The notes beneath the pieces were generated by a model that ran no database searches, was not told the origin of the DNA, and was given only the letters and a program-made list of their open reading frames with translations. This document shows positions 22,931-34,462 of a stretch of DNA of 64,000 bases, piece after piece (position 1 is the stretch's first letter; each line of letters opens with the position of its first letter). The stretch lies in the NCBI GenBank assembly GCA_014155875.1, contig JACEFZ010004190.1, positions 211,240-275,239 on the forward strand, read 5' to 3'. This DNA is from Cepaea nemoralis. Its lineage: Eukaryota; Mollusca; Gastropoda; Stylommatophora; Helicidae. Both the position numbers and the translations under genes were made by a program.

Positions 22931-23402
22931 CATGCACACTCACACACACTATCTCTCATTGTCTCATTCTCTCTCTCTCTCACTCACTATCTCTCTCTCA
23001 CTCTCTCTCTCTCGCACTCTCTCTCTCACTCACTCTCTCTCTCACTCTCTCTCTCTCACTCTCTCTCTCACTCTCTCTCTCACTCTCTCTCTCATTCTCT
23101 CTCTCTCACTCTCTCTCTCACTCTCTCTTTCTCACTCTCTCTCTCACTCACTCACTCTCTCTCTCTCTCTCTCCCACCATACTCAACTCATTTAATCTCA
23201 CACTCAACTTCTCTTACTCTCTCACACACACAGACAGACACATACTCACACATTCACCCTCTCACTTAATCTCTCATTCATTCTTTCTCTCACTCACACT
23301 CACTCATTCACTCTCTAAACCACACTAACTCACTCTCTCATTAGCACACACAGACAAACAGACAGGCACACATACTCACTCACTCACTCTCTCTCTCTCT
23401 CA

Positions 23403-23433
<31 letters not shown>

Positions 23434-23716
23434 ACTCACTCTCTCTCTCCCACCATACTCAACTCATTTAATCTCACACTCAACCTCTCTTACTCTCTCA
23501 CACACACACAGACACATACTCACACATTCACCCTCTCACTCAATCTCTCATTCATTCTTTCTCTCACTCACACTCACTCATTCACTCTCTAAACCACACT
23601 AACTCACTCTCTCACTAGCACACACAGACAAACAGACAGGCACACATACTCACTCTCTCACTCACACTCTTTCTCACTCACTCTCTCACCCACTTTCTCA
23701 CTTATATACACACACA
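22929..23716. repeat. CT/CA-rich tract with a tandem duplication (period about 277 bp)
   Basis: (CT)n and CTCA repeats; a 200-bp segment beginning CCACCATACTCAACTCATTT recurs at about 23174 and about 23450, with CTAAACCACACTAACTCACT and CAAACAGACAGGCACACATA in the same order. Low complexity, no gene. Confidence 0.85.
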
Positions 23717-23754
23717 GTGAAAAATGATAGTGAAAAATGATACCAGTAGGTGAT

Positions 23755-23946
23755 TTATGTAGACATATAGTCGTTATGGAGTAAGTATTGAAAGAGTTTT
23801 CGGTTCAATGTATAGTAACGCATATGAGTTTTCAGATCTGGTGGAAGGCTATTCCACAAGTGAGCACCAGAATACGTGAAACATGTTTTGTATAAGTCTA
23901 ATCTAGGCTTCGGAACATGCAATAAATTTAAGCGCTTGCTGTTCAT
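23755..23946 (-). pseudogene. LINE reverse-transcriptase C-terminal fragment
   Basis: A 63-codon minus-strand frame reads LLHVPKPRLDLYKTCFTYSG then AHLWNSLPPDLK. The pattern VPxPR...K..F.YSGA.LWNSLP is the characteristic C-terminal end of many non-LTR reverse transcriptases (Jockey/CR1/RTE-like). It is 5'-truncated. Confidence 0.75.
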
Positions 23947-24133
23947 TGCATTAGATTGAATTAACGGTATAAGATACTATGGGGTATTTTGAGACATAAT
24001 TTTATTCACTAATTTGGCTTATGAAGCCTATAAACGTGCGCTCTTCCGCTGTTTATGCTTGACCTGGACACCGCAAGTTACAAGAATAACAAGCTGAGAT
24101 GAGATGACGTATTTATTGTATTGTTCGAATTTT

Positions 24134-24230
24134 CGGTAAGGTGTGTATTTGTTTCTGTCGGGAGCAAACAGAAAACCCTAACCTGCACAGTTCGCCGAGA
24201 CTGCACTAGCCAAGCGGCCTTAATTCCTCT
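24134..24230 (+). mobile_element. SINE family A, 5'-truncated copy
   Basis: CGGTAAGGTGTGTATTTG through AGCCAAGCGGCCTTAATTCC matches the body of the complete SINE at 24888-25050 in the opposite orientation. The tRNA-like head is absent. Confidence 0.6.
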
Positions 24231-24394
24231 AGTTCAAGACACACTTCACTGCAATGTACTATAGGCAGTAGATGACAGATTTTTGTTTAAATTAAGTTTA
24301 GTTTAGTCAATGGATCACCATCACGGCACACGGGTGTAACCCATAAGTGCTCCGTTCTCCTCCTAACTAAATTCTGAGTCTCGAGAAACTCAGC

Positions 24395-24687
24395 TTAGTA
24401 CACGAACTCCGTATCACCGGCGAGGATCCTGATATTTTTTGGGTAGTTTTTAACTCAAACTTTTGCCCGGGCAGCGGCGATAGGCTACTCTTTTTCGATT
24501 CCCAACTGCCAAGGAATTTTTTACCTGCGCAACAATACACACGGGCGTCCGATCTCACTACCCAGAGACCAGGGGAAATTTTATTACTAGGAGTCCACGT
24601 GAAATAACTCCCGGTCCTCACCGGGGCTTGAACCCGGGACCTCCAGCACTCGAGCAGACACCATACCTTGAGACCACGCAACCCCCG
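24395..24687 (-). mobile_element. SINE family B, tRNA-derived
   Basis: The minus strand begins GGGGGTTGCGTGGTCTCAAG and continues to CCCGGGTTCAAGCCCCGG, with an A-box-like and a B-box-like element at tRNA spacing, then a non-tRNA body. Not a functional tRNA gene: the head is not followed by a proper acceptor strand. Confidence 0.6.
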
Positions 24688-24887
24688 TTAGTTTCTTTTA
24701 AATTCCGTATTAACTATACCTTCCTTTGTTTTGGTCTATACAGAGGTAGTATGTACCGAAACGTCGGACAGGTACGTTGTATTGTGTTTTATCCTTAATT
24801 ATTTCATTGATATTTTTCTTAGTGTCAAACTGTCATTTACTGCCAATATAGTACCTTGCGGTGTATGGCAGGGGGGTCTTTGAGCCT

Positions 24888-25050
24888 GAGGAATAAAGGC
24901 CGCCTGGTTAGTGCAGTCGCCGCGAACTGTGCAGGTTTGAATTTTCTTTTTGCCCCCGACAGAAAAAAATCCGACACCTTACCGAGGGATCGAACCCGGG
25001 CCTCCCGAATGAGAGTCCGGCGTTCTAGCCTCTCGGCCAGCCGCTCCCCT
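24888..25050 (-). mobile_element. SINE family A, with tRNA-like head
   Basis: The minus strand starts GGGGAGCGGCTGGCCGAGAG (A box TGGCCGAGAGG) and contains GGGTTCGATCCC (B box), resembling a Ser or Leu tRNA, then the body shared with 24134-24230. Confidence 0.7.
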
Positions 25051-25146
25051 ATTTTTCTTAGTATTCATTATATTATTATATCATTTTTGCCGATTTTCCC
25101 ACTGCATAAATTATTGTGTTTACGTGAACTGAGACCCTAGTCGGGC

Positions 25147-25226
25147 ATGTGTGTGTATGTGTGTGTGTGCGTGCGTGTGTGCGTGCGTGTGTGTGTGTGT
25201 ATGTGTATGTGTGAGTGAGTGAGATA
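25147..25226. repeat. (TG)n microsatellite
   Basis: Imperfect TG/CGTG run. The following 700 bp has no recognisable feature. Confidence 0.9.
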
Positions 25227-25965
25227 TTGTTTTCATTATGTGTCGTCAGTATTTACAAATGCAATTTGTTCTCTCTCCCGCTGACACCCAGAAAGATGTG
25301 TTCCACAGAACGTGGTTCCTTCATCCTGCCAAATGTGGACCCGGTCCTCGGTCATGTCCAGTCTTCAATCATTCCTTTGGGTTGATATGGAAATCTGGCT
25401 TCAACAGCTACAGACGTTGCTGAGGGCTATACTTCCATGACATTTGATTTACAAAGCTGGACTCAACCTTCAGTTGTCGCTGGCTGAATTGTTGTACTAA
25501 AAGTGCACACACTTTCTCTGCTAATTGAATGCATATACGTGTTGACTAGAATAAAATTAATTTGTCATTTCTTCTTCATCTTCTTTTATTTATTACCCCT
25601 AGCCGGTTCAACCTCTAGAGAGAAGTTATAATTAGGGTCAATCCCAACCTCAGATTAATAATGCTGAGACCGAATCAGTTATATTACGGATATAATTTTA
25701 TTCTAACTGTTATTCCATACAAAGCAGTGTGTAATTACACCGTGTAAGGTATCTGTTTGTTTGTTGTTGTTTTTTTTTTTTTGTATCTCAGAGTGTTGCT
25801 GTTTGTTTGTGTTGTGTTATACGTGTGCGACTGAATCAAACACATTCATTTATACGTATGATAATATAACATTTATGACATGGTGCAAGAACACATACAT
25901 TGCTTGTATATGCTTCCCTTCAACTTTAAAATGGTATACGTCCTGTGTATGTTTCACCTGTCCAT

Positions 25966-26023
<58 letters not shown>

Positions 26024-26031
26024 CACACACA
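25966..26031. repeat. (CA)n microsatellite
   Basis: Near-perfect CA dinucleotide run of about 65 bp. Confidence 0.95.
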
Positions 26032-26044
26032 TACATTCCGTCTA

Positions 26045-26240
26045 ACTCAGGCTCCGAAGGTTGTGCGTTCGATTCTGGGCCGCGTCTTTCGGTTAATGGG
26101 TGCATTTTTTTCGGAGACTCCTGAGGGTCGTCGCTGGAGCTACGGAGTTCGTACTTTGTGCGACGCTTTCGACAGTTAGCTGCCGAAAGAGACTGAGCAA
26201 TATGGAATAAAAACATGAATGAAGTTGACCCTGTCGACTT
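26045..26240 (+). mobile_element. SINE family C, head partly lost
   Basis: Contains GTGCGTTCGATTCTGGGCCG (B-box region), CGTCGCTGGAGCTACGGAGT and a tail AATATGGAATAAA, matching 47962-48245 and 56748-56960. Confidence 0.65.
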
Positions 26241-26517
26241 TTAAGCGACATACACACATACACATATTAATATGAAAGCGATTGTTGTCCATAGGCATAA
26301 TATCGGTTGTATATCTTTACATTCACAGACCAAGATGTCTGAACATGTAAGAGTGTTGTGCTTGTATTTGTTGCTGCAACAGAAACAATCCATTTGCTCT
26401 GTAGATGTTGCCATTGGAAACAACGCGTAGGCTGAAAACAAACACAACCCATTGCAGCCTTCCATCCATCCATCATGCGCCTTGCCGGTAAGAGTGGGCG
26501 GTCATTGTTCTGCCATT

Positions 26518-26760
26518 TCACTCGATCACCAGAGTCGTGATCAGCTCCGTGTTCCTGTCTCGACCATGCCATGTGCCCAAGCCATCCAGGTATTTACTTC
26601 TCGGTCTTCCCCTTGGTTTCTTCCCTTCGATCTTGCCAGTCGTCACCAAGTTCTCCAATTCATTTCTTCTCATAACATGCCCACACCATTTTGACTGTCT
26701 ACTTTTAATGTCTCTACGATCTTCATTTGTTTCTTGAAGGACTTGTTCATTGGTTTTTCA
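26518..26760 (-). pseudogene. LINE C-terminal fragment
   Basis: A minus-strand frame of about 80 codons ends at TGA (26518-26520). It reads HVMRRNELENLVTTGKIEGK then KPRGRPRSKYLDGLGTWHGR, the GRPRxKYxDG tail of a LINE reverse transcriptase, followed by a short 3' region with ATGATGGATGGATGG. Related copies: 56150-56535, 51770-52180 and 28105-28370. Confidence 0.65.
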
Positions 26761-27204
26761 TAGCAGACTTACAGTCTTTGAAATATTTGTTATTTGCTGT
26801 CGCTCCCTTTGAACTCAAGCGTAGTCCATGTCGGGTGTTTCTACTTCTAGTGAACTGGACTGATGTTTGCGTGTGGGTTAGCTTTCATTATTAACAGTGT
26901 CCCTCCCCATCAGGCGAACCAAATCCGACTTCATATGTACTTGTAATTTGTGTCCCCAAGTCAAGGACGAGAAGTCGACATTTTTAGTCCAACTGACGGA
27001 AGTAGGGGCTGAAGCCACTACCTCGGCATGAATACACCGGATGTTTAATAACGAGCGTTCTTATCCTCGCGGCCATGCTGACCTCCCCTTTGACGAAACA
27101 AATGTAACAGAAAGCAAGGGACGCAATCTTCAATTTAGTATGAGTAATAAATTCAATTATTGGTTACATCCCTTGATAGACTTCATGAAGAACTGGGAAT
27201 TCGG

Positions 27205-27360
27205 AGCAAAGTGGCTAGGCGCTCACTAGTAGGCCCGCCCGTTATTGGTTCGAATCCGCACCGGACAATTTTGTTTTAAATGACCTGGGCTCTCAAATCG
27301 CCTAGCCTACAATGAGTACCATCAAATTCTCAGGTTAGTAAAGGCGGCAGGCGTATTGTG
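27205..27360 (+). mobile_element. SINE family D, tRNA-derived
   Basis: TGGCTAGGCGCTCACTAGTA (A-box region) and TTGGTTCGAATCCGCACC (B box) at tRNA spacing, followed by a non-tRNA body ending near a T-rich stretch. Confidence 0.55.
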
Positions 27361-27371
27361 TTGTTTTTTCA

Positions 27372-27998
27372 TCAAGAATGATGATGACCATTCATTTCAT
27401 CCAGTGGGGTTGAAAGTATGGAGCCGTGAGTTCTAAGATGGCTGATAAGGCCTATTTTGGCTCGAAATGTTCTTTGACAATGTGGGCAAAGAATGCTTGA
27501 CGTTCCAGGAGGAGGATCTCCTGCGGTGGTTTTTCTGTCCAGCCTTTTCTTCACAGCTCTTGCAGTCCTGGTTGCTTCACAAGTGACTGCACCCTTGTGT
27601 AATGATGTACGCCACGAATTACGGTCTTTAGCAGCAGTCTCCCAGGTGTCAAGATGAATTCCCAAAGCTTTCAGTTAGATTTTCAGAGTGTCTTTAAAGC
27701 GTTTCCTCTGGCCGCCTTGGGAGCGTTTACCACAACGCAGCTCGCCGTAAAAAATTCGTTTAGGGAGCCTGTGATCTGACATGCGAGTTAAGTGACCAGC
27801 CCAGCGAATCTGATTTTTCATTAGTACAGTGTGGATACTGGGCATGGACGCTCTTTCTAGAACCTCAGTGTCTGGGATCTTGTCTTGCCATTTAATCTTC
27901 AATAGCTTCCTAAGGCAGACTGTGTGGAAGTGGTTTAATTTTCTAGCGTGTTGCTGGTAAACAGTCCATGTTTTACAAGCATATAGCAGTGCGTATTA
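27372..27998 (-). pseudogene. LINE reverse-transcriptase C-terminus with terminal Cys/His motif
   Basis: Minus-strand frame from about 27998 to 27372 with one in-frame TAA after KRFKDTLKI (near 27674). Order: LLYACKTWTVYQQHARKLNH, CLRKLLKIKWQDKIPDTEVL, IRWAGHLTRMSDHRLPKRIF, RSQGGQRKRFKDTLK, then after the stop LGIHLDTWETAAKDRNSWR and finally a Cys/His motif, CPHCQRTFRAKIGLISHLRTH in two parts (CPHC and HLRTH). This is the canonical 3' end of a widespread invertebrate LINE reverse transcriptase. The 5' part of the element is missing (5' truncation). Confidence 0.82.
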
Positions 27999-28104
27999 CT
28001 GATCTCATCAACCACCGAGTGCGGACTGGACTGTACCAATATGGCTCATATTCCCAACGCGAATAAAGAAGTGTAAAAAGGTCCTTGACCCTTATTGTAT
28101 CTGG

Positions 28105-28370
28105 TATTTTCATCATCATCAAGTGCCTTGCCGACTGGCGAGGGTGATCATCCCTCTGCACAAATTACGATCTCCGACGTCATGGATCAATTCGTGTGGT
28201 GAATTCTTTCCGTGCCATGACACAAGACTGTCAAGAATGTTCTCTTGCTGTCTTCCTCTGTCTCTCTTTTCGCAAATCTTTCCGGTTGTCACGACATGTT
28301 CCAGTTTTTGTCATCTCATCACGTGGCCAAAAACGATGACTGCTTCTTTCTAATGGTTGTGATAAGTTTT
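28105..28370 (-). mobile_element. LINE 3'-end remnant
   Basis: Degraded copy of the tail family at 26518-26760, recognisable from GTGATCATCCCTCTGCACAA and the mirror of a reverse-transcriptase tail (ATGACCTT-type and CACGTGGCC words). No open frame survives. Confidence 0.4.
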
Positions 28371-28411
28371 CTTTGCCACTCAGCTTGCCTCTGTTATTTT
28401 ACAAGTAGATA

Positions 28412-28680
28412 TGGAACACTGTAGCACTTGCAAGACTGCCGGATCAACTTGATAAGTACTGATTAGCACTGAGATAGGGGTCATATACACCATATATACA
28501 ACACTGTAGCACTTGCAAGACTGCCGGATCAACTTGATAAGTACTGATTAGCACTGGGATAGAGGTCTGCTTCGCCGAAAATATATATACACCATATACA
28601 CAACACTGTAGCACTTACGAGATCATGGCATCAACATTGTTAAATACTAATTAGCACTGAGATAGAGGTCATCTTGACCA
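28412..28680. repeat. Three-copy tandem repeat, 88-102-bp unit
   Basis: AACACTGTAGCACTTGCAAG begins at about 28412 and 28500, with a variant (CTTACGAGATC) at about 28602; each copy ends with GATTAGCACTG(A/G)GATAGAGGTC. Confidence 0.85.
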
Positions 28681-28800
28681 AAAATATAAGAGCGCTCGCT
28701 CTGTAACTTCCTGTGCGATGAGGGAGGGTTAGTGAGTTCATTCCTAGCAAGGGTTGGTTCAACTTAAAAGTTAACTTCTCGTTCAGAAAACAATGGCAAA

Positions 28801-29052
28801 CTTTTTTTTTATTATTCGCATATCCTTTACAGGACATCGCTGTCAACATCAACATCTTTCATCTGATTGTTGATCTCTTTGGCAAGATTACGCTCAGTAG
28901 TTTGCCATTGCTTTCTGAGCGGTCGGCTCATTATCCCGCAAGTCACCAGCGCGGGGCAAAACGCTTCCAATTTTCGCGCCCTGCGAGACCCTGCGTGGTA
29001 AACGGGATTACGGAGATAGTCGTGCAAGCCCTCGGCCAGAGAGACCCGGAAT
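28801..29052 (-). mobile_element. SINE family E
   Basis: The minus strand starts GGTCTCTCTGGCCGAGGGCT and ends in an A-rich tail (28801-28815). Shares GCAAACTACTGAGCGTAATC and GATGTTGAC...GATGTCCTGTAA with 48580-48840 on the plus strand. TGGCCGAGGG resembles a polymerase III A box; a B box is not clear. Confidence 0.65.
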
Positions 29053-29147
29053 GGCAAACTACATACAGTTAATTGCATGTCTTTCTGCGGTGGGTTGCGA
29101 TCAACCCCGGCAATTATTGGCTGTTTGTGCTTTATAGGCTATACTCG

Positions 29148-29153
29148 GTCATT
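29148..29153. repeat. 6-bp target-site duplication GTCATT (left)
   Basis: GTCATT immediately precedes the terminal AGTAGT of the foldback element and is repeated at 40372-40377. Confidence 0.88.
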
Positions 29154-29863
29154 AGTAGTGTATTGGGGCGCCCAGACACACAATTTGACATCCAAGATGG
29201 CAGGTAATGGCGGGTAATAGGGTTTATGAAGGAAATATTTGGTGAAAATTGCCGACTCGGTAAAAAAAAATTTGGCGGCGTGTGGGAACGGGTCTATTTT
29301 TTTGACGGGTGATGGCGGGTAAGTGTCTGTGAAAGTAATTAAGGTAATTTTTAGTTGGTTCTGTAAAAGTACTGGAAACCGAGGTTGTGAGTACGGATGA
29401 GGGAGGGCTGTAAGTTATATATTTTGGATGTGGTTACGTAGGGTATATGAATGTATTAGTATGCGTGGTGTAGTGATGTATAAACTACCAAGGGTGTGAT
29501 GGGTCGTGGTTTCTACTCATGGGTTGTATATATGGTGGTGGCGTAGACATCTCATAATGTGTCTGTTCGTGGTGAGTGATGTATAAACTGCCAAGGGTGT
29601 GATGGGTCATGGTTATACTCGACGACTCATGGGTAGAGGTGTAGATGGTTACTATCATCTGAACAGTGTGATAGTAGTGTCTAAGTGAAAGTAAAGGGTG
29701 GTATGTAGCTTATTCACTACCATCATTACAAAGGAAATCTTATAAAGTTATAATGGGTGTCATTTGATGGTAAGGGGTGGGTATTAGTGGTCAAGTAGGA
29801 GTGGGCGATATAGGGGTGGTCATAAATGTAATAAGAGGTGTTATGTTCGCAGTTACACACTGG

Positions 29864-30360
29864 TCAACCAGTGGTCAAGCAGTGGTCAAGTAAGGGTCAG
29901 GTAGTCAAGTGAGGAAATTTGAGGGGAAAGTGATTGTAATGATATGGTGGTGATTAAAGAGTGGTAAATTAGTGATCAAGCAGTAGTCAAGCAGTGGTCA
30001 AGTGGTCAAGTAAGGAAAATTTTAGGGAAAATTGGTCGTAGCGACATGGTAATCCTTAAAGGATGGTAAATTAGTGGTCAAGTAGTGGTCAAGTAGTGGT
30101 CAAGCAGTGGTCAAGCGGTGGTTAAGTGAGGAAAATTTTAGGGAAATTTTAGGGAAAAGTGATTGTACTGATATGGTGGAGATTAAAGAGTGGTAAATTA
30201 GTGATCAAGCAGTGGTCAAGCAGTGGTCAAGTAAGGAAATTTTAAGGGAAAGTGATTGTAATGACATGGTAATGCTTAAAGGGTGGTAAATTAGTGGTCA
30301 AGTAGTGGTCAAGTAGTGGTCAAGTGGTCGAGATGGTCAAGCAGTGGTCAAGTAGTCGAG
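29864..30360 (+). repeat. Subterminal TGGTCAAG repeats, left arm
   Basis: About 25 copies of AGTGGTCAAG(C/T) at 10-12-bp spacing, arranged in blocks separated by AGGAAAATTTTAGGGAAA and AAAGTGATTGTAATGACATGG. The blocks form a higher-order repeat of roughly 100-130 bp. Position and density resemble subterminal recognition arrays of DNA transposons; that function is inference. Confidence 0.85.
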
Positions 30361-30599
30361 TGACCACTTAAATTGTAGGGGAAAGTACGTATAGTGCAAT
30401 GGTGGTGGGTAAAGTGAGGAAGAATCAATAGTAGTGATAATAGTACTACCAATATTAGAGACAAGAATATTAGCTGGTGCGTTATTAGAAATAAAAGTCT
30501 CTTTTTGTGAGGTGTGTAAAAATCATACAAAGAGGGTCATACAAACAAAAAGACAGCCAAGTACACACATGTACACACTTGATACATTTGTACATACAG

Positions 30600-31700
30600 A
30601 CATACACATAAAGACAGACAAGCTCAAAGACACACCCATACCATTACTACTGTCATCACAACTATACACAAGTACAGACACACTCACCCATACACAAGAA
30701 CACTCAAAGACAAATACAAAGTCATCCAAGTACAAAGACACACCCATCGCCTAGGATTACTACTGTCATCACAACTATACTCAAGTACACACCCATAAAC
30801 AAATACACAAGAACACTCAAAGACAAACACAAAGACAACCATACACAGACACACCCATACCATTACTACTGTCACTATCAACAGATATACACATGTGCAG
30901 AGCAACACAGACACACTCACCCATACACAAGAACACTCAAGACAAATACAAAGTCAGCCAAGTACAAGACACACCCATCGCCTAGGATACTACTGTCATC
31001 ACAACTATACTCAAGTACCACACCATAAACAAATACACAAGAACACTCAAAGACAAACACAAAGACAACCATACACAGACACACCCATACCATTACTACT
31101 GTCACAACAACAGCTATACACAAGTACACACAGACACACTCGTAAAATTACTACTGTCATCACAACTATACACAAGTACAGACACAATCACCCATAATCA
31201 ATTACACAAATACACACCTACAAACAAAAACACACAAAGACACAGACACACTTGTACATACAGACACAGAAGTACAGACAATCCATACTATTACTACTGT
31301 CATCACAACTATACACAAGTACAGACACACTCACCCATAATCAATTACACAAATACACACCTACAAACAAAAACACACAAAGACACAGACACACTTGTAC
31401 ATACAGACACAGAAGTACAGACAATCCATACTATTACTACTGTCATCACAACTATACACAAGTACACAGACACACTCACCCATACACAAGAACACTCAAA
31501 GACAAATACAAAGACAACCAAACAAACACACGTACAGATTCAGAAGTACAGACAAACCATACCATTACTACTGTCACATCAACAGCTATACACAACTACA
31601 CAACCATAATCAAATACACAAAGAGGACCACACAAACCATTACTACTGGTACCACAACCAGTACAGATACACTCACCTATAAACAAATACATAAACAAAA
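30600..31700. repeat. Long CA-rich minisatellite, left arm
   Basis: Degenerate tandem units built from ATACCATTACTACTGTCATC, ACAACTATACACAAGTACAG and CACTCACCCATACACAAGAA, present many times. Open frames of 219 and 100 codons over it (Thr/Tyr/His-rich) are repeat translations. Confidence 0.85.
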
Positions 31701-31906
31701 CGTGTCCCTACAAGAATATCACAAACCACATACCCTTTTTGGTAAAGAACGCGGATGTCCGAGACAGCCCCTACGTCATCACCGCCATGTGCAAAATTCA
31801 TTAAGTGGTAGCATGAGTCATCGGTTTGTGGGGAAGCAGGCGGGCGGCGTGAGAATAGCTTGTCTACAAAATTGCTACGTCAGCTATGTAGGGTGCAGAA
31901 CCAGTG

Positions 31907-31939
31907 TATAAAATAGACAGCGTCTCTTGTGAGCTCAGT
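31907..31939 (+). promoter_or_regulatory. Core promoter of the left zinc-finger gene (TATA box plus initiator)
   Basis: TATAAAATA at 31907-31915 and TCAGT at 31935-31939. The distance from the first T of TATA to the initiator A is 30 bp, the normal spacing for a polymerase II TATA/Inr promoter. The same pair is conserved in the right arm. The predicted transcript has a 5' untranslated region of about 300 nt. Confidence 0.65.
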
Positions 31940-32237
31940 ACCAGTTCACGGCTGACTTGGGTATCTACAGAGTTATTTTTGTGAAACCTGCTGTTGTAAG
32001 TCGCTTAGTGTAGTAAGCAGATATTGTTCACGTACTGACTTGGCTAGCTACAGCAGTGAAACTTGGTGTGAGCCTTATTCGTTTCGTCGGCATCTGATAA
32101 AACAGTGAAACATATATTGTATACATCAGAAACTTTTTGGTGTTGTAAGAGTGAAACATATATTGTATACATCAGAACTTTTTGGTGTTGTAAGAAAAAA
32201 AAATAGTGAAAGTGTGACTTATGACCAGTTTATCAAA

Positions 32238-32828
32238 ATGACCACCAGATCTACTTTCACGTGTTCAGTGTGCGACAAAGCCTATTGTTATAACTATAAC
32301 CTTAATCGTCACATTCGGACCATTCACGGTACGAAATCATACTTATGTCATATCTGTGGACAACTTTTCAACAGAAAAGACAGTCTACAAAGACACATGC
32401 AAACACACCATCAACCACGTATGAATACAACAAACACTACAACACCAGAGACGACAGCGCCATATGTATATTTACACGAGCCTCGTAGTCTAATGCAAGT
32501 ACCAGACTGCCACCACTGTGCCTTCAATGATAACCTTACCCGCTATAATGGGAACATTCACAATGATTATCCCTGTCAGGTACGTGACAATCTACACAAT
32601 TCGAACCTACAACGGTACTTACATCACCAGACATCACGAGAAAGAACGACACCCTTAGACACCCTGGCAACAAGTCCATTCATAGTAGCAGAGGATATCC
32701 AACCAAAGGATAGAGACAGCTTCGCAGCCCTTAAGGCGTACTGCAAGGACCTGTCGCTTATGCTACCCAATCAAATGGTAGTATTAGAAAAAATTGTCGA
32801 CCACCGCTACCGGGTGGTTTTGGTATGA
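32238..32828 (+). CDS. Two-finger C2H2 zinc-finger protein, left-arm copy (196 aa)
   Basis: ATG at 32238 (MTTRSTFTC); the frame is open further upstream but has no earlier in-frame ATG nearby and this start is shared with the other arm. Finger 1: C9, C12, H25, H30 (CX2CX12HX4H). Finger 2: C37, C40, H53, H57. The rest is a Thr-rich linker, a Cys/His-containing middle (CHHCAFNDN, around residues 95-105) that could be a further degenerate metal site, and a C-terminal segment from about residue 160 (ALKAYCKDLSLMLPNQMVVL) that I do not recognise. Probably a sequence-specific DNA-binding protein of the element. TATA/Inr promoter upstream, AATAAA at 33189. Function in transposition or transcription is inference; I know of no named homologue. 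Confidence 0.75.
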   Translation: MTTRSTFTCSVCDKAYCYNYNLNRHIRTIHGTKSYLCHICGQLFNRKDSLQRHMQTHHQPRMNTTNTTTPETTAPYVYLHEPRSLMQVPDCHHCAFNDNLTRYNGNIHNDYPCQVRDNLHNSNLQRYLHHQTSRERTTPLDTLATSPFIVAEDIQPKDRDSFAALKAYCKDLSLMLPNQMVVLEKIVDHRYRVVLV

Positions 32829-33188
32829 TAAAAAGAAGTATTCAGATATCTCATGTGTGAAGGATCAACTCTCATACATGACTTATTCTGGATCCGAAAC
32901 AAATAAGGTATGTGTGATGGCTTCGACAACAACAGTGTTTTTGATAGTCAACCACCAGAGCCCAGAAGAATGAAGATCACTAACCCAGAACTTTTTGGTT
33001 TTTTCACTAATCATGTATGTCATTGATTTTTTTTTCTTATGATATATATCTAAACTGTTTTTCACTAATCATGTATGTCATTGATTTATTCTTACGATAT
33101 ATCACTACACTGTATTGATGAATATATATGTCATTGATGTTTTCTTATATCACTAAAGTGTTTTGATGAATAACACACATATTTTGGT

Positions 33189-33194
33189 AATAAA
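33189..33194 (+). terminator. Polyadenylation signal AATAAA, left copy
   Basis: AATAAA about 360 nt after the zinc-finger stop, conserved at the mirrored position in the right arm (36384-36389). Confidence 0.5.
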
Positions 33195-33319
33195 AATATT
33201 GAAATCAAGATATTTGTTTTGTTGATTTTCTTTAGTGGGTTGTTTTCATGACGTTGTCCTCTTCTTATCGGAGAGGGGATGAACAGAGACACGTACAGAC
33301 ATGCACAGAGACATTTTAT

Positions 33320-34000
33320 ACAGACATGAACAAAGTCTGGGGAAAAGTTATGGCAAATACAGAAATATTTCAGTCAAATGTATGAAAAGTAGGAAACTTT
33401 GCTAACCAAATACGGGAAGATACTGACCAAAATATGAAATGTCTCGGCCAAATTTATGAACAGTATGACAATATGATTACCAAATGGGAAGAGACTTTCA
33501 ATCAAATTTATAAATATTTCAACTAAACTTATAAAAACTAGGAAAATTTGTCAACCAAAAGGGAAAAGGTCAACCAAATACTGAAATATCTCAACCAAAA
33601 CTTATAAAAGTATCATCAATTCTTATAAAAAATAGAAAAATGCGTCAGACAAATCGAAAAATGTTGGCCAAATACAGATATAACTCGAACAAACTTATAA
33701 AAAAATAGGAAAAAATATTACCCAACACAACTAAAATGTTGACCAAAGTTATAAATAGCACATCCAAACTTATGAACAGTAGGAAACTTTGTTAACCTTA
33801 TAAAAAGTAGGAATATTTATCAAACAAAGCGAAGCAAGTAAAGACATATTTCAATCAAACTTATAAACGTGTCATCCAAAGTGATAAAAACTAGGAAAAT
33901 CTGTCAGTCAGTCTAAGAAATAGCTATGGAAAAGTAAGAACTATGTCGACCAAACTAAGGCAAAGGTGTTACCAAAATTAGGAAAAATGTAACTTCTGTA
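33320..34000. repeat. AT-rich degenerate repeats in the left arm, mirrored at 35580-36240
   Basis: Irregular recurrences of AACTTATAAAA, ACCAAA(T)AC and AGGAAAAT at about 30-45-bp spacing. No reading frame of note. Confidence 0.6.
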
Positions 34001-34045
34001 GTTATCTCATACGTGTCTTGAACTTTTATCTGAAACCCGTTATCA

Positions 34046-34462
34046 ATGTCACCACTTTCTCGATTTTACATTACCGAAACCTCCAACTTCACCGTATCTG
34101 CTACAGAAACCCTTATACAGACTAAGCACTCATCTCTCCACACTCTTGGTTTCTTTCTAACACAAACTGGTCACATCAACAAGAACTTCAAACCTCCATT
34201 GTACACGTGGTCCATTGAAACAGACATAACAACATTTATGGTAAGGTCGTCTATGGTTCCAACTAGTATAGTTTCTGTATCATCTAGGTATTCATCATCA
34301 CGGAACCATTTCCCATGGCTGCCAGCTTCAACGTTCCATACCACAATGTCTGCTACACTATCCTTTCATTGTTCCAGCTTTCAACAATACAACGGGTTTT
34401 TTCTCGAAGTCTGCCTAAAAAAATCGCAATTTTATTTCTCTTCACTTAATATACAGATATAG
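34046..34462 (+). CDS. Possible second ORF, left arm (138 codons), unknown
   Basis: ATG at 34046 (MSPLSRFYITET...), Ser/Thr/Phe-rich, no recognised domain. The first 119 or so residues are the same as those of the right-arm ORF (35027-35530, minus); the two then diverge where the arm gives way to the loop. It reads in the same direction as the zinc-finger gene. The opposite strand also holds a shorter protein-like frame (VADIVVWNVEAGSHGKWF...), so which strand, if either, is coding is open. Confidence 0.3.
   Translation: MSPLSRFYITETSNFTVSATETLIQTKHSSLHTLGFFLTQTGHINKNFKPPLYTWSIETDITTFMVRSSMVPTSIVSVSSRYSSSRNHFPWLPASTFHTTMSATLSFHCSSFQQYNGFFLEVCLKKSQFYFSSLNIQI

Larger units (their letters stand above)
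29154..34420 (+). repeat. Left arm of the giant inverted repeat (about 5.27 kb)
   Basis: Outer to inner: terminus and GGCGGGTAATGGCGGGTAAT; TGGTCAAG repeats (29864-30360); CA-rich minisatellite (30600-31700); promoter (31907); zinc-finger gene (32238-32828); polyadenylation signal (33189); AT-rich degenerate repeats (33320-34000); ORF at 34046. Homology to the right arm stops at CTGCCTAAA (34420). Confidence 0.92.

Noticed and set aside
24395..25050. tRNA genes suggested by A- and B-box sequences
   Set aside because: The heads lack a complete cloverleaf with a matching acceptor stem and continue into shared SINE bodies.
31252..31911. 219-codon Thr/Tyr/His-rich frame in the left arm
   Set aside because: It lies over the degenerate CA-rich minisatellite and ends at the promoter; the mirrored right arm does not keep it intact.
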